A stretch of 20,182 nucleotides of DNA from TMED14 sp041192685 (lineage in GTDB: Bacteria; Bacteroidota; Bacteroidia; Flavobacteriales; Schleiferiaceae), in NCBI GenBank assembly GCA_041192685.1, contig JBEEMM010000008.1, forward strand, positions 1 through 20,182, written 5' to 3'. Made by a program: the position numbers and the translations under genes. The notes beneath the pieces were generated by a model. That model did not search any database, was not told where the DNA came from, and saw only the letters and a list, made by a program, of their open reading frames with translations. This document shows, in pieces, positions 13,830 through 20,182 of the stretch. Every line of letters begins with the position of its first letter. Within the stretch, counting starts at the first letter, position 1.

Positions 13830-16278
13830 GGGCATTGAGCAAGGGTGCCGTAACACCCATGCTGATCGAGTAGCTTCGGGCGTAGCCAAGCGGAACCCAG
13901 CGCAGGTTCATCTGCCAGCAGTGAATCGTGCGGACCACGTCAAACGAGGTGAAGGTTATGCTGGCGCTCGCCAAATCGTAGCCGCTGGAGAAGCGAATCT
14001 TCCAATTTTGGGTCGGATCCCAGCTGCCGTCTACCCGGAGCGAATGAACGGTCGTGTAGGTTGTTCCTGACGCAAAGCGCCTCAGGGAATAGCCTGCATT
14101 TAGGCTCCAGGGAGCCGCCCAGTCGGCATAGTCAATGGGGGAATAGTAGTCGGAGAAGTAATTCTCTTCGAGGCCAAGGTCGTTGATTTTAGGGCCGCGT
14201 CGGCCCTCGGAGCTCCCGCCACGCAACCGAAGGTCGGCACTAAACTGATGCATCGTTGGCCGGATTAGGCCCTGACCAAGAGCCGCCGAAAAATCTAGGC
14301 TGCGCTGGCCGGTGGAATCGATACCGTACCAATCAAAGAGGCCTTGATAGCTCACCCGATAGGCCCCCTTGCCCCATGATGACGATGCCCTAAGAGCCAA
14401 ATTCTCAAAGGGATGGCTTAATGCAGCCGCGTTGTAGCCCGTTTCAAGGCTCAGGTCGTCGATTAGGTTAATCTTCTGCTCGGTTCCGGAATCGCCCCGA
14501 GCGCGAAGCTTGGCATCTAGGGTGTTGCGAAGGCGAAAGCGCATGGCTCCCAACTGGCCGGGGCCCGGCGAGCCGTAGGTATAGCCTTCAAAACGATTGA
14601 AGCGCTTTAGGCCCCCAAGAGTATCGTTTTGGATTTCTTGATAAATGTTCCACTGCGGGTTGGAAAAATCCGGGCGAGCAATAGCCGTTAGCGAAGGGTA
14701 CATTACGTGCCTTAGTGCAGACAAGGGTCCGCGCTTAAAGCGAAATAAGCCATAAAGCGTGGTATTTGCCGAAGCGGAGGCGCGAAACTCCCGCGCCGCA
14801 AAAAAGCCCTGAACCGTATCAGTCGTCACCTTATCGGTGAGGGTATCCCATCGGTAGTCCAGCGCCGTTGGGTACCATTTCTCGGCCCAATCGGCACTGG
14901 GATTTATGGTGATAAACTTTAAAAGCTTGAGGTTGGTACTGAGCGATGCCGAGTGCTGCACCCCGCTTCGCAGCCTAGATGGATCAAAAAGCTGGGCAGG
15001 ATCCTGGAGTTCCTCCAGAAGGCCCTGGGTTTCGTTGCGGCCGTTCATGGCATAGGTAAGTCCAATTCCCTCATACCATTTAGGGGTACCGCTGCGGACT
15101 TTGCGAGCAAAGGGCTGCACCCTAGCCATTCCCAGGGTGAATTCTGGGAGCGAAAGGGCAATGGTACCCTGCTGGTTGCTTTGACGGTGCCGCAAGGCAC
15201 CGGTGAAGGTGAAGGGGGTTCCGGGGAATCGCTGAACCACACTGATGGATGAGGATAGGTCGTTCTTTAAAAAGTCTTCGGGGTTGGTCGTGGTGTTCTT
15301 AAAAAAACTGCCGGTGGCCAGCTCAACGCGCGCTGTGAAGGTGCGCGAAGGGTGGGCCTTGGGGTCTTGGCTGTGGTTCCACGATATGCGGTAGTCTCGG
15401 GAATCATAAAACTGACCATAGTCCGCGTAGCGGGGGTCTCCATAGCGCGTTCGGTTGGCCTGAACCGTAAATCCGCCCGAAAAACGATAGCGGTAGCGGT
15501 AGTTGGACTGCGCTTGAATGCCCCATGAACCGCGGGTATAGAGGTCGCCGGTAACCTTTAGGTCGACGTGGTCGTTGAGCGCCCAATAGTGTCCAAATCC
15601 GGTCAGCCCCAGACCCCATTCCCGACGGTCGGCAAAATTGGGCAGAATGTACCCCGAGGCGCGCTTCTCCATAACCGGGAAAAATCCGAAGGGAAGAGCC
15701 AAAGGCGTAGGTAAATGAATGAGTTCGAGGTAGGCAGGGCCTGTAACGATGCGCTTGCCCACATCCAAGCGCGCACGGGGCGCAACAATGGCAAAGTGCG
15801 GATCCACATGGTTGCAGGTAGTGAATCGCGTCGAGCCGATGTAGTAACTGGAGTCCGAGATCATTTTAACCTGCCCCCCAGAGAGAAATCCTCCCCCTTC
15901 TTGACTGGTCGATTGATAGACCCAGCCTTTTTGCGTTCCGTAGTTGTAGCGCAGCGTGTCTGCTCCGATGCGCCGTTCGCCTTGGGTAAAAATGGGGCGG
16001 CCGATGTAGGTTCCGTCGGCTTGCTTCGCCCCAAAGGACTTGATTTCGCGCAACTTCCAATCAATTATAATGTACTCGGCCTCGAGGGTGAAGTCCGAGG
16101 ATTCGGCACGGGCCTTGCCCTGAAGATTTAGGGTATTGCTCCCGGGGCGTAGGACTCCCTGCTTTTCTGAGGCGTAGCGGATTCCATCGCCGTCGAGAAC
16201 GCTCTGGGCTGGGGCCGTTTGCCACATAATTGCCGCGAGTATTGCGGCGTAAGAGTTTACCTTTGAAGCGACATTCAT
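13792..16278 (-). CDS. lptD: LptD-like outer-membrane LPS assembly protein
   Basis: An 828-residue outer-membrane protein predicted to insert lipopolysaccharide into the outer leaflet. A signal peptide covers about residues 1-24 (hydrophobic AAILAAIMW, then TAPAQ). An OstA/LptD N-terminal beta-jellyroll follows (about 40-180: YIIIDWKLREI, ADTLRYNYGTQKGWV). The remainder is a long beta-barrel rich in alternating aromatic residues. The family-like RFTTCNHVDPHFAI contains Cys155, and the C-terminal TIHCWQMNLRWVPLG contains Cys787; these are the only cysteines. The ATG at 16276-16278 is favoured over the upstream TTG (16293) because it directly starts the signal peptide. Its start codon overlaps that of the divergent amidase. 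Confidence 0.9.
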   Translation of the reverse strand: MNVASKVNSYAAILAAIMWQTAPAQSVLDGDGIRYASEKQGVLRPGSNTLNLQGKARAESSDFTLEAEYIIIDWKLREIKSFGAKQADGTYIGRPIFTQGERRIGADTLRYNYGTQKGWVYQSTSQEGGGFLSGGQVKMISDSSYYIGSTRFTTCNHVDPHFAIVAPRARLDVGKRIVTGPAYLELIHLPTPLALPFGFFPVMEKRASGYILPNFADRREWGLGLTGFGHYWALNDHVDLKVTGDLYTRGSWGIQAQSNYRYRYRFSGGFTVQANRTRYGDPRYADYGQFYDSRDYRISWNHSQDPKAHPSRTFTARVELATGSFFKNTTTNPEDFLKNDLSSSISVVQRFPGTPFTFTGALRHRQSNQQGTIALSLPEFTLGMARVQPFARKVRSGTPKWYEGIGLTYAMNGRNETQGLLEELQDPAQLFDPSRLRSGVQHSASLSTNLKLLKFITINPSADWAEKWYPTALDYRWDTLTDKVTTDTVQGFFAAREFRASASANTTLYGLFRFKRGPLSALRHVMYPSLTAIARPDFSNPQWNIYQEIQNDTLGGLKRFNRFEGYTYGSPGPGQLGAMRFRLRNTLDAKLRARGDSGTEQKINLIDDLSLETGYNAAALSHPFENLALRASSSWGKGAYRVSYQGLFDWYGIDSTGQRSLDFSAALGQGLIRPTMHQFSADLRLRGGSSEGRRGPKINDLGLEENYFSDYYSPIDYADWAAPWSLNAGYSLRRFASGTTYTTVHSLRVDGSWDPTQNWKIRFSSGYDLASASITFTSFDVVRTIHCWQMNLRWVPLGYARSYSISMGVTAPLLNALKVQRRRGLGDY
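16258..16265 (+). promoter_or_regulatory. Putative -7 box for the amidase-mlaD-FeS operon, inside lptD
   Basis: TACCTTTG, an exact TAnnTTTG match, is 11 bases before the amidase ATG and lies within the first codons of lptD. Transcription would start around 16270-16272, leaving only about a 5-base leader. Confidence 0.5.
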
Positions 16279-17542
16279 GAAATCAGTGACCAAAAGTAGT
16301 ACCTACCAACGCCTAGCTTGGCTTTTGATTGCCCTATTGGCAATTCCGCATGCGGGATTTCAGCCCGCGGCTCGCATGAGCAACGAGATTCGCACCGTAG
16401 TAATCGATGCCGGCCACGGCGGCAAGGACCCTGGGAATTTAGGCACCCGCCGCTACAAAAAAACAGAGAAAGACGTTTCGCTCGCAGTGGCCTTATTGGT
16501 TGAGAAGTATATTTTGGAGCGCCATCCCAACGTCAAGGTGGTCATGACCCGCCGAGACGATTCCTACCCAACGCTGCACGAGCGCACGGTCATTGCCAAT
16601 CGGGCACAGGGTGATGTCTTTATTTCGATTCACTGCGATGCGGCCGAGAACCGCTCCGCCTATGGCTCATCGACCTATGTAATGGGTAAGGACCACGACG
16701 ACGAGAACCGCGTTGCCATGCGTGAAAATTCCGTGATTCTTCAAGAAGACAATCAAGACGTTTACGAGGGCTTTGACCCAACCAAGCCGGAGTCCTACAT
16801 CATGCTTACCATGTTCCAGTATGCCTTCATACAGCAAAGTGTGGAACTCGCGCAGCAGGTGCAGAATTCCTTTAGGGACGACGTGGGTCGCAAGGACCGC
16901 GGGGTGAAGCAGCAGCCTCTATATGTGACGAGCCGTTCTGCGATGCCGGCAATTCTTATTGAGCTCGGATTTTTGACCAACAGCGCCGAGGAGGATTACC
17001 TTATTACCGATCAAGGCCAGGAAGAGATGGCACGATCGATTGCGCGCTCTTTTGGGCAGTACAAACTGCGGCGCGAGGGAGGTACTTCTGCTGCCGCTGA
17101 GCCGAAGGTGGAGCCGAAGGTGGAACCTGCCGCCGAGTCAACGGCGCTTACCGTGCAGCCCAAGGCAGAGCCCAAGGCAGAGCCCAAGGCAGAGCCCAAG
17201 GCAGAGCCCAAGGCAGAACCTGCCAAAGCTGAAGAAAAGCCTGCGACAGCACCAGGCACCTCCAGCTTGGCCAATCAAGAAGTATTTTTTAGCATCCAGC
17301 TCAGCGTAAGCGGAATACAAAAAAACCCTACCGAAGAGCCATTCTCGGCCTTGTCTGACGTTTTTATCGCTAAAGACGGTCGCCTGTTCCGCTACCTTCA
17401 AGGAAGGTACCGCAGCCGTGCGGAGGCAATAAGTGCCCTTGATTCCGCGCGAAAGAGTGGATTTACCGACGCTTTTGTCGTTGCCTACCGAGGGCTATCT
17501 CGAATTACCCTCGATGAGGCAGATCAAGCCCTAAAACCCTAA
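16277..17542 (+). CDS. N-acetylmuramoyl-L-alanine amidase with C-terminal SPOR-like domain
   Basis: A zinc amidase (Amidase_3) that cleaves the stem peptide from peptidoglycan in the periplasm, usually for cell separation or wall remodelling. The N terminus has a signal or anchor segment (LAWLLIALLAIPHAG, 13-27). The catalytic domain (about 38-265) shows VVIDAGHGGKDPG with zinc ligand H47, E64 (KTEKDV), SIHCDA with H119, and catalytic ILIELGFLTN with E229. A low-complexity linker of Pro-Lys-Ala/Val-Glu repeats (about 275-325) follows, encoded by five 12-base tandem units. The last 85 residues (FFSIQLSVSG...RYRSRAEAISAL...AFVVAY) resemble a SPOR peptidoglycan-binding domain. The ATG at 16277 overlaps the divergent lptD start codon. 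Confidence 0.93.
   Translation: MKSVTKSSTYQRLAWLLIALLAIPHAGFQPAARMSNEIRTVVIDAGHGGKDPGNLGTRRYKKTEKDVSLAVALLVEKYILERHPNVKVVMTRRDDSYPTLHERTVIANRAQGDVFISIHCDAAENRSAYGSSTYVMGKDHDDENRVAMRENSVILQEDNQDVYEGFDPTKPESYIMLTMFQYAFIQQSVELAQQVQNSFRDDVGRKDRGVKQQPLYVTSRSAMPAILIELGFLTNSAEEDYLITDQGQEEMARSIARSFGQYKLRREGGTSAAAEPKVEPKVEPAAESTALTVQPKAEPKAEPKAEPKAEPKAEPAKAEEKPATAPGTSSLANQEVFFSIQLSVSGIQKNPTEEPFSALSDVFIAKDGRLFRYLQGRYRSRAEAISALDSARKSGFTDAFVVAYRGLSRITLDEADQALKP
16291..16298 (-). promoter_or_regulatory. Putative -7 box for lptD, inside the amidase gene
   Basis: On the minus strand TACTTTTG matches TAnnTTTG exactly, 12 bases before the lptD ATG and inside the first codons of the amidase. Together with the plus-strand box at 16258 it makes two face-to-face promoters whose transcripts should overlap at their 5' ends. 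Confidence 0.45.
17159..17218 (+). repeat. 12-base tandem repeat encoding Pro-Lys-Ala-Glu units
   Basis: Five consecutive copies of CCCAAGGCAGAG: four identical, and the fifth ends in A instead of G. Just upstream (17099-17122) is a related pair of GAGCCGAAGGTG units. The repeats keep the reading frame and form the linker between the amidase and SPOR-like domains. Confidence 0.95.
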
Positions 17543-17552
17543 CTTGTAGTCT

Positions 17553-18527
17553 ATGTTCAGTCGCGAATTAAAAACTGGCCTTGTCGTGCTTTTAGCAGGA
17601 CTCATACTCTACTTTGGGATTTCCTACCTCAAAAACAGTACGCTGCTCGACAAAGGCATAACAATCTACTCCGTCTACGAGCGTGTTGACGGCCTTATTG
17701 GTTCGCAACCGGTCAACATCAACGGACTCTCCGTCGGGCGGATTGAATCCATCGATTTTCACCCGGATCAGTCGGGGAGAGTTGTGGTCTCGATGCGCAT
17801 TGACTCTGACTACCCCATACCGGTCAACAGCCTCGCACTGATTAAATCCAGCGACCTGCTGGGTGCCAAAGAAATTTCGCTTCAAATCGGATCAGGCAAA
17901 GTACTCATCGAAGACGGAGATACCCTTCGAAGCGCGATCGAGGAATCCTTGGGCGATGCCATCAACAAAGAAGTATTGCCGGTAAAGATTAAGGCAGAGC
18001 AGCTTATTGCCTCGCTCGATACGGTGGTACAGGCCCTGACTGGCTTCTTAAAGGGCGGAGTAGAAAAGGACTTCCGCTCCTCCTTCAGCAACGTCAATCA
18101 GTCCTTGATTAATTTGAACGAAATCACCACCGAGCTATCGACCTACATGAACGAGAATCGGGAGTCCCTTGGCCGCGCTACGCAAAACTTCGAGCGACTT
18201 TCTAAGACCCTCGCCGACAATAAAGACGAGCTCGATCGGGTGTTTACGAATTTTGCCAATATTTCGGACTCCTTAGGCAAAGCCAACGTAGGACAGACTA
18301 TGATTGCCCTAGAGCGAACGGCCAATAATTTAGACCTGGTAACCGGACGCATCGCAGCCGGAGAGGGAAGCCTGGGCAAGCTAAGTACTCAGGATTCTCT
18401 TTACACACAGGTTCAAAACACGATGACGTCCCTTGATCGCCTGCTTCTCGACCTGAGATACCACCCCGAGCGCTATGTGCGCTTGTCGGTTTTTGGCCGT
18501 AAACCCAGCCGCATAGACGACGAATGA
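17553..18527 (+). CDS. MCE (MlaD-like) family membrane-anchored lipid-binding protein
   Basis: A 324-residue protein with one N-terminal transmembrane helix (TGLVVLLAGLILYFGISYL, 8-26) and a single MCE domain (about 36-112: YSVYERVDGLIGSQPVNING, GRIESIDF, ALIKSSDLLGAKEISLQIG). A long, mostly alpha-helical C-terminal region (about 140-300) follows, with heptad-like patterns and many Asn/Ser/Leu residues. MCE proteins form hexameric rings that carry phospholipids between the inner and outer membranes. The matching permease and ATPase (MlaE/MlaF) are not adjacent. The gene starts 10 bases after the amidase stop and overlaps the next gene by ATGA, so it is co-transcribed. Confidence 0.9.
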   Translation: MFSRELKTGLVVLLAGLILYFGISYLKNSTLLDKGITIYSVYERVDGLIGSQPVNINGLSVGRIESIDFHPDQSGRVVVSMRIDSDYPIPVNSLALIKSSDLLGAKEISLQIGSGKVLIEDGDTLRSAIEESLGDAINKEVLPVKIKAEQLIASLDTVVQALTGFLKGGVEKDFRSSFSNVNQSLINLNEITTELSTYMNENRESLGRATQNFERLSKTLADNKDELDRVFTNFANISDSLGKANVGQTMIALERTANNLDLVTGRIAAGEGSLGKLSTQDSLYTQVQNTMTSLDRLLLDLRYHPERYVRLSVFGRKPSRIDDE

Positions 18528-19813
18528 TTTCGAGCCTAGTCTTTGTTGCGCTGCTCGCTGCGGGCATTACAGGGTTTACCCTTCAGATACGACGCCTGCG
18601 CCGAGGTTTGGCCCGTGCCCGACCCAGCAATCGCCACGACCGCCGCAAGGAACGCTGGGCCATTATGACTAAGGTGGCCATGGGCCAAAGCCAGATGGAA
18701 CCCCGCCGGTTGGCTGCCCTTATGCACTTCATTGTGTACGTCGGCTTTGTAGTAATCAATATCGAAGTCATCGAAATCCTTTTGGATGGCATACTTGGAA
18801 CCCACCGGCTGTTTCGTGCCCCACTTGGCGGATTCTACGACGTCCTCATGAGCTTTTTTGAAGTACTGGGGGCTCTGGTAATTATCGCCATTGTAGTGTT
18901 CTTGGCCCGCCGGCTCGGCTCAGGCCCCGACCGTCTCAACCACCCCGACCTGACGGGGTGGCCCCAGAAAGACGCCCTAAACATCCTCGTCATCGAAATC
19001 GTCCTTATGTCGGCGCTGCTTTTGATGAACGCGGCTGAATACCAGCAACTAGTCGCCAGCAACCAGTTACTAGCTGCTAGCGGCCCCTGGTTGATCAGCG
19101 GCCTTATGCTTCCCCTCTTCGGCGGCTGGAGCGTTTCGGCGCTGAGTGCCTTTGCTACGAGCATGTGGTGGCTGCACTTCGTTGGCATTTTGGCTTTTTT
19201 AAACTACCTGCCTCGAAGCAAGCACTTTCACATCATCTTGGCCTTCCCCAACGTTTGGTACAGCAAATTGACTCCGCGCGGACAAATTCCAGCCATGGAG
19301 TCCGTGACTACCGAAATCAAGTCCATGCTCGACCCGAGCTTCGTGCCAGACCCCAACGCAGCTCCGCCTGCACGGTTTGGAGCCAAGGACGTGCACGACC
19401 TGCACTTCGCCAACCTGCTGAACGCCTACAGCTGCACTGAGTGCGGACGGTGCACCAGTGAATGCCCCGCAAACCAAACGGGCAAGAAACTCTCCCCTCG
19501 GCGCATCATGATGGCCACCCGCGACCGCGTTGAAGAAGTCTTGACTGGCGGCCAAGGTGCCGAAACCAGGAGCCTTCTCGACGATTGGATTTCGCGCGAA
19601 GAGCTCTGGGCCTGTACCACCTGCAATGCCTGTGTCGAAGCCTGCCCTTTGAACATTGACCCCATGGACATCATTATGCAAATGCGTCAGTACCTGGTCA
19701 TGGAGGAATCTGCAGCCCCTTCGACGGTCAACGTCGCCATGGGCAACATTGAAAACAATGCAGCTCCCTGGGCCTACCCCCAAGCAGACCGCGGCAACTG
19801 GATTAATTCATGA
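18524..19813 (+). CDS. Membrane protein with two [4Fe-4S] clusters (HdrC/NarI-like)
   Basis: A 429-residue redox protein. The N-terminal half has about five hydrophobic segments (about 4-20, 65-88, 107-127, 152-170 and 187-228) resembling a nitrate-reductase gamma/NarI-type membrane domain. It contains several His (H68, H218, H234, H236) that could bind heme, though this is unproven. The soluble C-terminal half has two ferredoxin motifs: CTECGRCTSECP (C304, C307, C310, C314) and CTTCNACVEACP (C364, C367, C370, C374). This arrangement is known from HdrC/GlpC-type electron-transfer subunits, which normally pair with a CCG-domain (HdrB-like) protein. That partner is not seen next door. The gene is coupled by ATGA overlaps to mlaD upstream and to the HAD gene downstream. 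Confidence 0.88.
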   Translation: MISSLVFVALLAAGITGFTLQIRRLRRGLARARPSNRHDRRKERWAIMTKVAMGQSQMEPRRLAALMHFIVYVGFVVINIEVIEILLDGILGTHRLFRAPLGGFYDVLMSFFEVLGALVIIAIVVFLARRLGSGPDRLNHPDLTGWPQKDALNILVIEIVLMSALLLMNAAEYQQLVASNQLLAASGPWLISGLMLPLFGGWSVSALSAFATSMWWLHFVGILAFLNYLPRSKHFHIILAFPNVWYSKLTPRGQIPAMESVTTEIKSMLDPSFVPDPNAAPPARFGAKDVHDLHFANLLNAYSCTECGRCTSECPANQTGKKLSPRRIMMATRDRVEEVLTGGQGAETRSLLDDWISREELWACTTCNACVEACPLNIDPMDIIMQMRQYLVMEESAAPSTVNVAMGNIENNAAPWAYPQADRGNWINS

Positions 19814-20182
19814 ACCAACTTCAGCAAACTGTCGTTAACGGTGAGGTGGTAAGCCCCGTGCTGCCAGAGCACATCAAAAACTACCTCATTGACATTGACG
19901 GAACCGTTTGCGACGATATTCCTAACGAGGAACCAGAGCGCATGGCGACCGCTAAGGCCTTTCCGGAAGCCTTAGAGACCATAAAGGCCTGGCATGCCGA
20001 AGGACACATTATCACCTTTTTCACGAGCCGCACTGAAGAACACCGAGTGGTTACCGAGCAATGGCTTACAGACCATGGATTCCCCTACCACGGGCTGCTC
20101 ATGGGCAAACCCCGCGGAGGCAACTACCATTGGATTGACAATCATTTGGTAAAAGCAACTCGTTATAGAGGTAAATTCACCG
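19810..20182 (+). CDS. HAD-like phosphatase, often labelled phosphoheptose isomerase (partial)
   Basis: The frame is open from ATG 19810 to the window end (124 codons visible, 3' end missing). HAD-superfamily motifs are in order: motif I DIDGT (Asp28, Asp30), motif II FFTSR (Thr72, Ser73), motif III Lys100 in LLMGKPRGG and motif IV WIDNH (Asp110). Near-identical short proteins are common in flavobacteria; as I recall they are sometimes named phosphoheptose isomerase, but nothing here looks like a SIS isomerase fold. The substrate is unknown. The start codon overlaps the stop of the Fe-S protein gene (ATGA, 19810-19813), so it is translationally coupled to it. Confidence 0.85.
   Translation, partial: MNQLQQTVVNGEVVSPVLPEHIKNYLIDIDGTVCDDIPNEEPERMATAKAFPEALETIKAWHAEGHIITFFTSRTEEHRVVTEQWLTDHGFPYHGLLMGKPRGGNYHWIDNHLVKATRYRGKFT

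Noticed and set aside
15715..16131. Plus-strand open frame of about 139 codons inside lptD
   Set aside because: Lies wholly opposite the conserved N-terminal domain of lptD and has no recognisable protein features.
17159..17218. CRISPR-like array
   Set aside because: Contiguous 12-base in-frame coding repeats without spacers; simple protein-linker repeats.
1..20182. A mobile element, defence island or biosynthetic cluster
   Set aside because: All genes are housekeeping or envelope functions in conserved orders; no integrase, transposase, toxin-antitoxin or inverted-repeat boundary was seen.

Overview
The window is ordinary chromosomal DNA from a member of Bacteroidota, most likely a Flavobacteriia/Cryomorphaceae-like lineage with fairly high GC. 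Three things point there. The menaquinone gene order thioesterase-menF-menD-menB-menA-menC-menE is familiar from flavobacteria. The chain lptD / amidase with SPOR-like tail / MCE protein / membrane Fe-S protein is also flavobacterial. Finally, the Bacteroidota -7 promoter box TAnnTTTG occurs repeatedly in front of genes. No phage, insertion sequence, CRISPR array, tRNA or rRNA was seen. Genes are packed very tightly, and no stretch over about 120 bases lacks a gene.

Region 1 (1-7101): the 3' end of a transaldolase/fructose-6-phosphate aldolase gene runs into a convergent seven-gene menaquinone operon on the minus strand. The operon reads, in transcription order, a DHNA-CoA-type thioesterase, menF, menD, menB, menA, menC and menE. 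Most junctions are 4-base ATGA/GTGA overlaps, and several genes start with GTG. It takes chorismate through isochorismate, SEPHCHC, SHCHC, OSB, OSB-CoA and DHNA-CoA to DHNA and then prenylates it. menH and the final methyltransferase are not in the window.

Region 2 (7102-10475): a 60-base divergent promoter region leads into the plus-strand translation operon thrS-infC-rpmI-rplT, which ends in a strong hairpin terminator. infC has no usable ATG/GTG/TTG near its expected start and probably begins at CTG.

Region 3 (10476-13829): the minus-strand group ridA, lpdA and an orphan ABC-transporter ATPase, with trpG/pabA (glutamine amidotransferase) diverging from ridA. The starts of lpdA, ridA and trpG each have a TAnnTTTG-like box 4-5 bases upstream, which suggests leaderless mRNAs.

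Region 4 (13792-20182): envelope genes. lptD (minus) and an N-acetylmuramoyl-L-alanine amidase (plus) diverge with start codons overlapping inside the palindrome TCATGA, and each gene's predicted promoter lies inside the other's coding region. The amidase is followed by an MCE (MlaD-like) protein, a membrane protein with two [4Fe-4S] clusters, and a HAD-like phosphatase cut by the window end.

I did not find a clearly new multi-gene system. The most interesting signals are regulatory: the face-to-face lptD/amidase start region, the recurrent leaderless promoter layout, and the unusual infC start.
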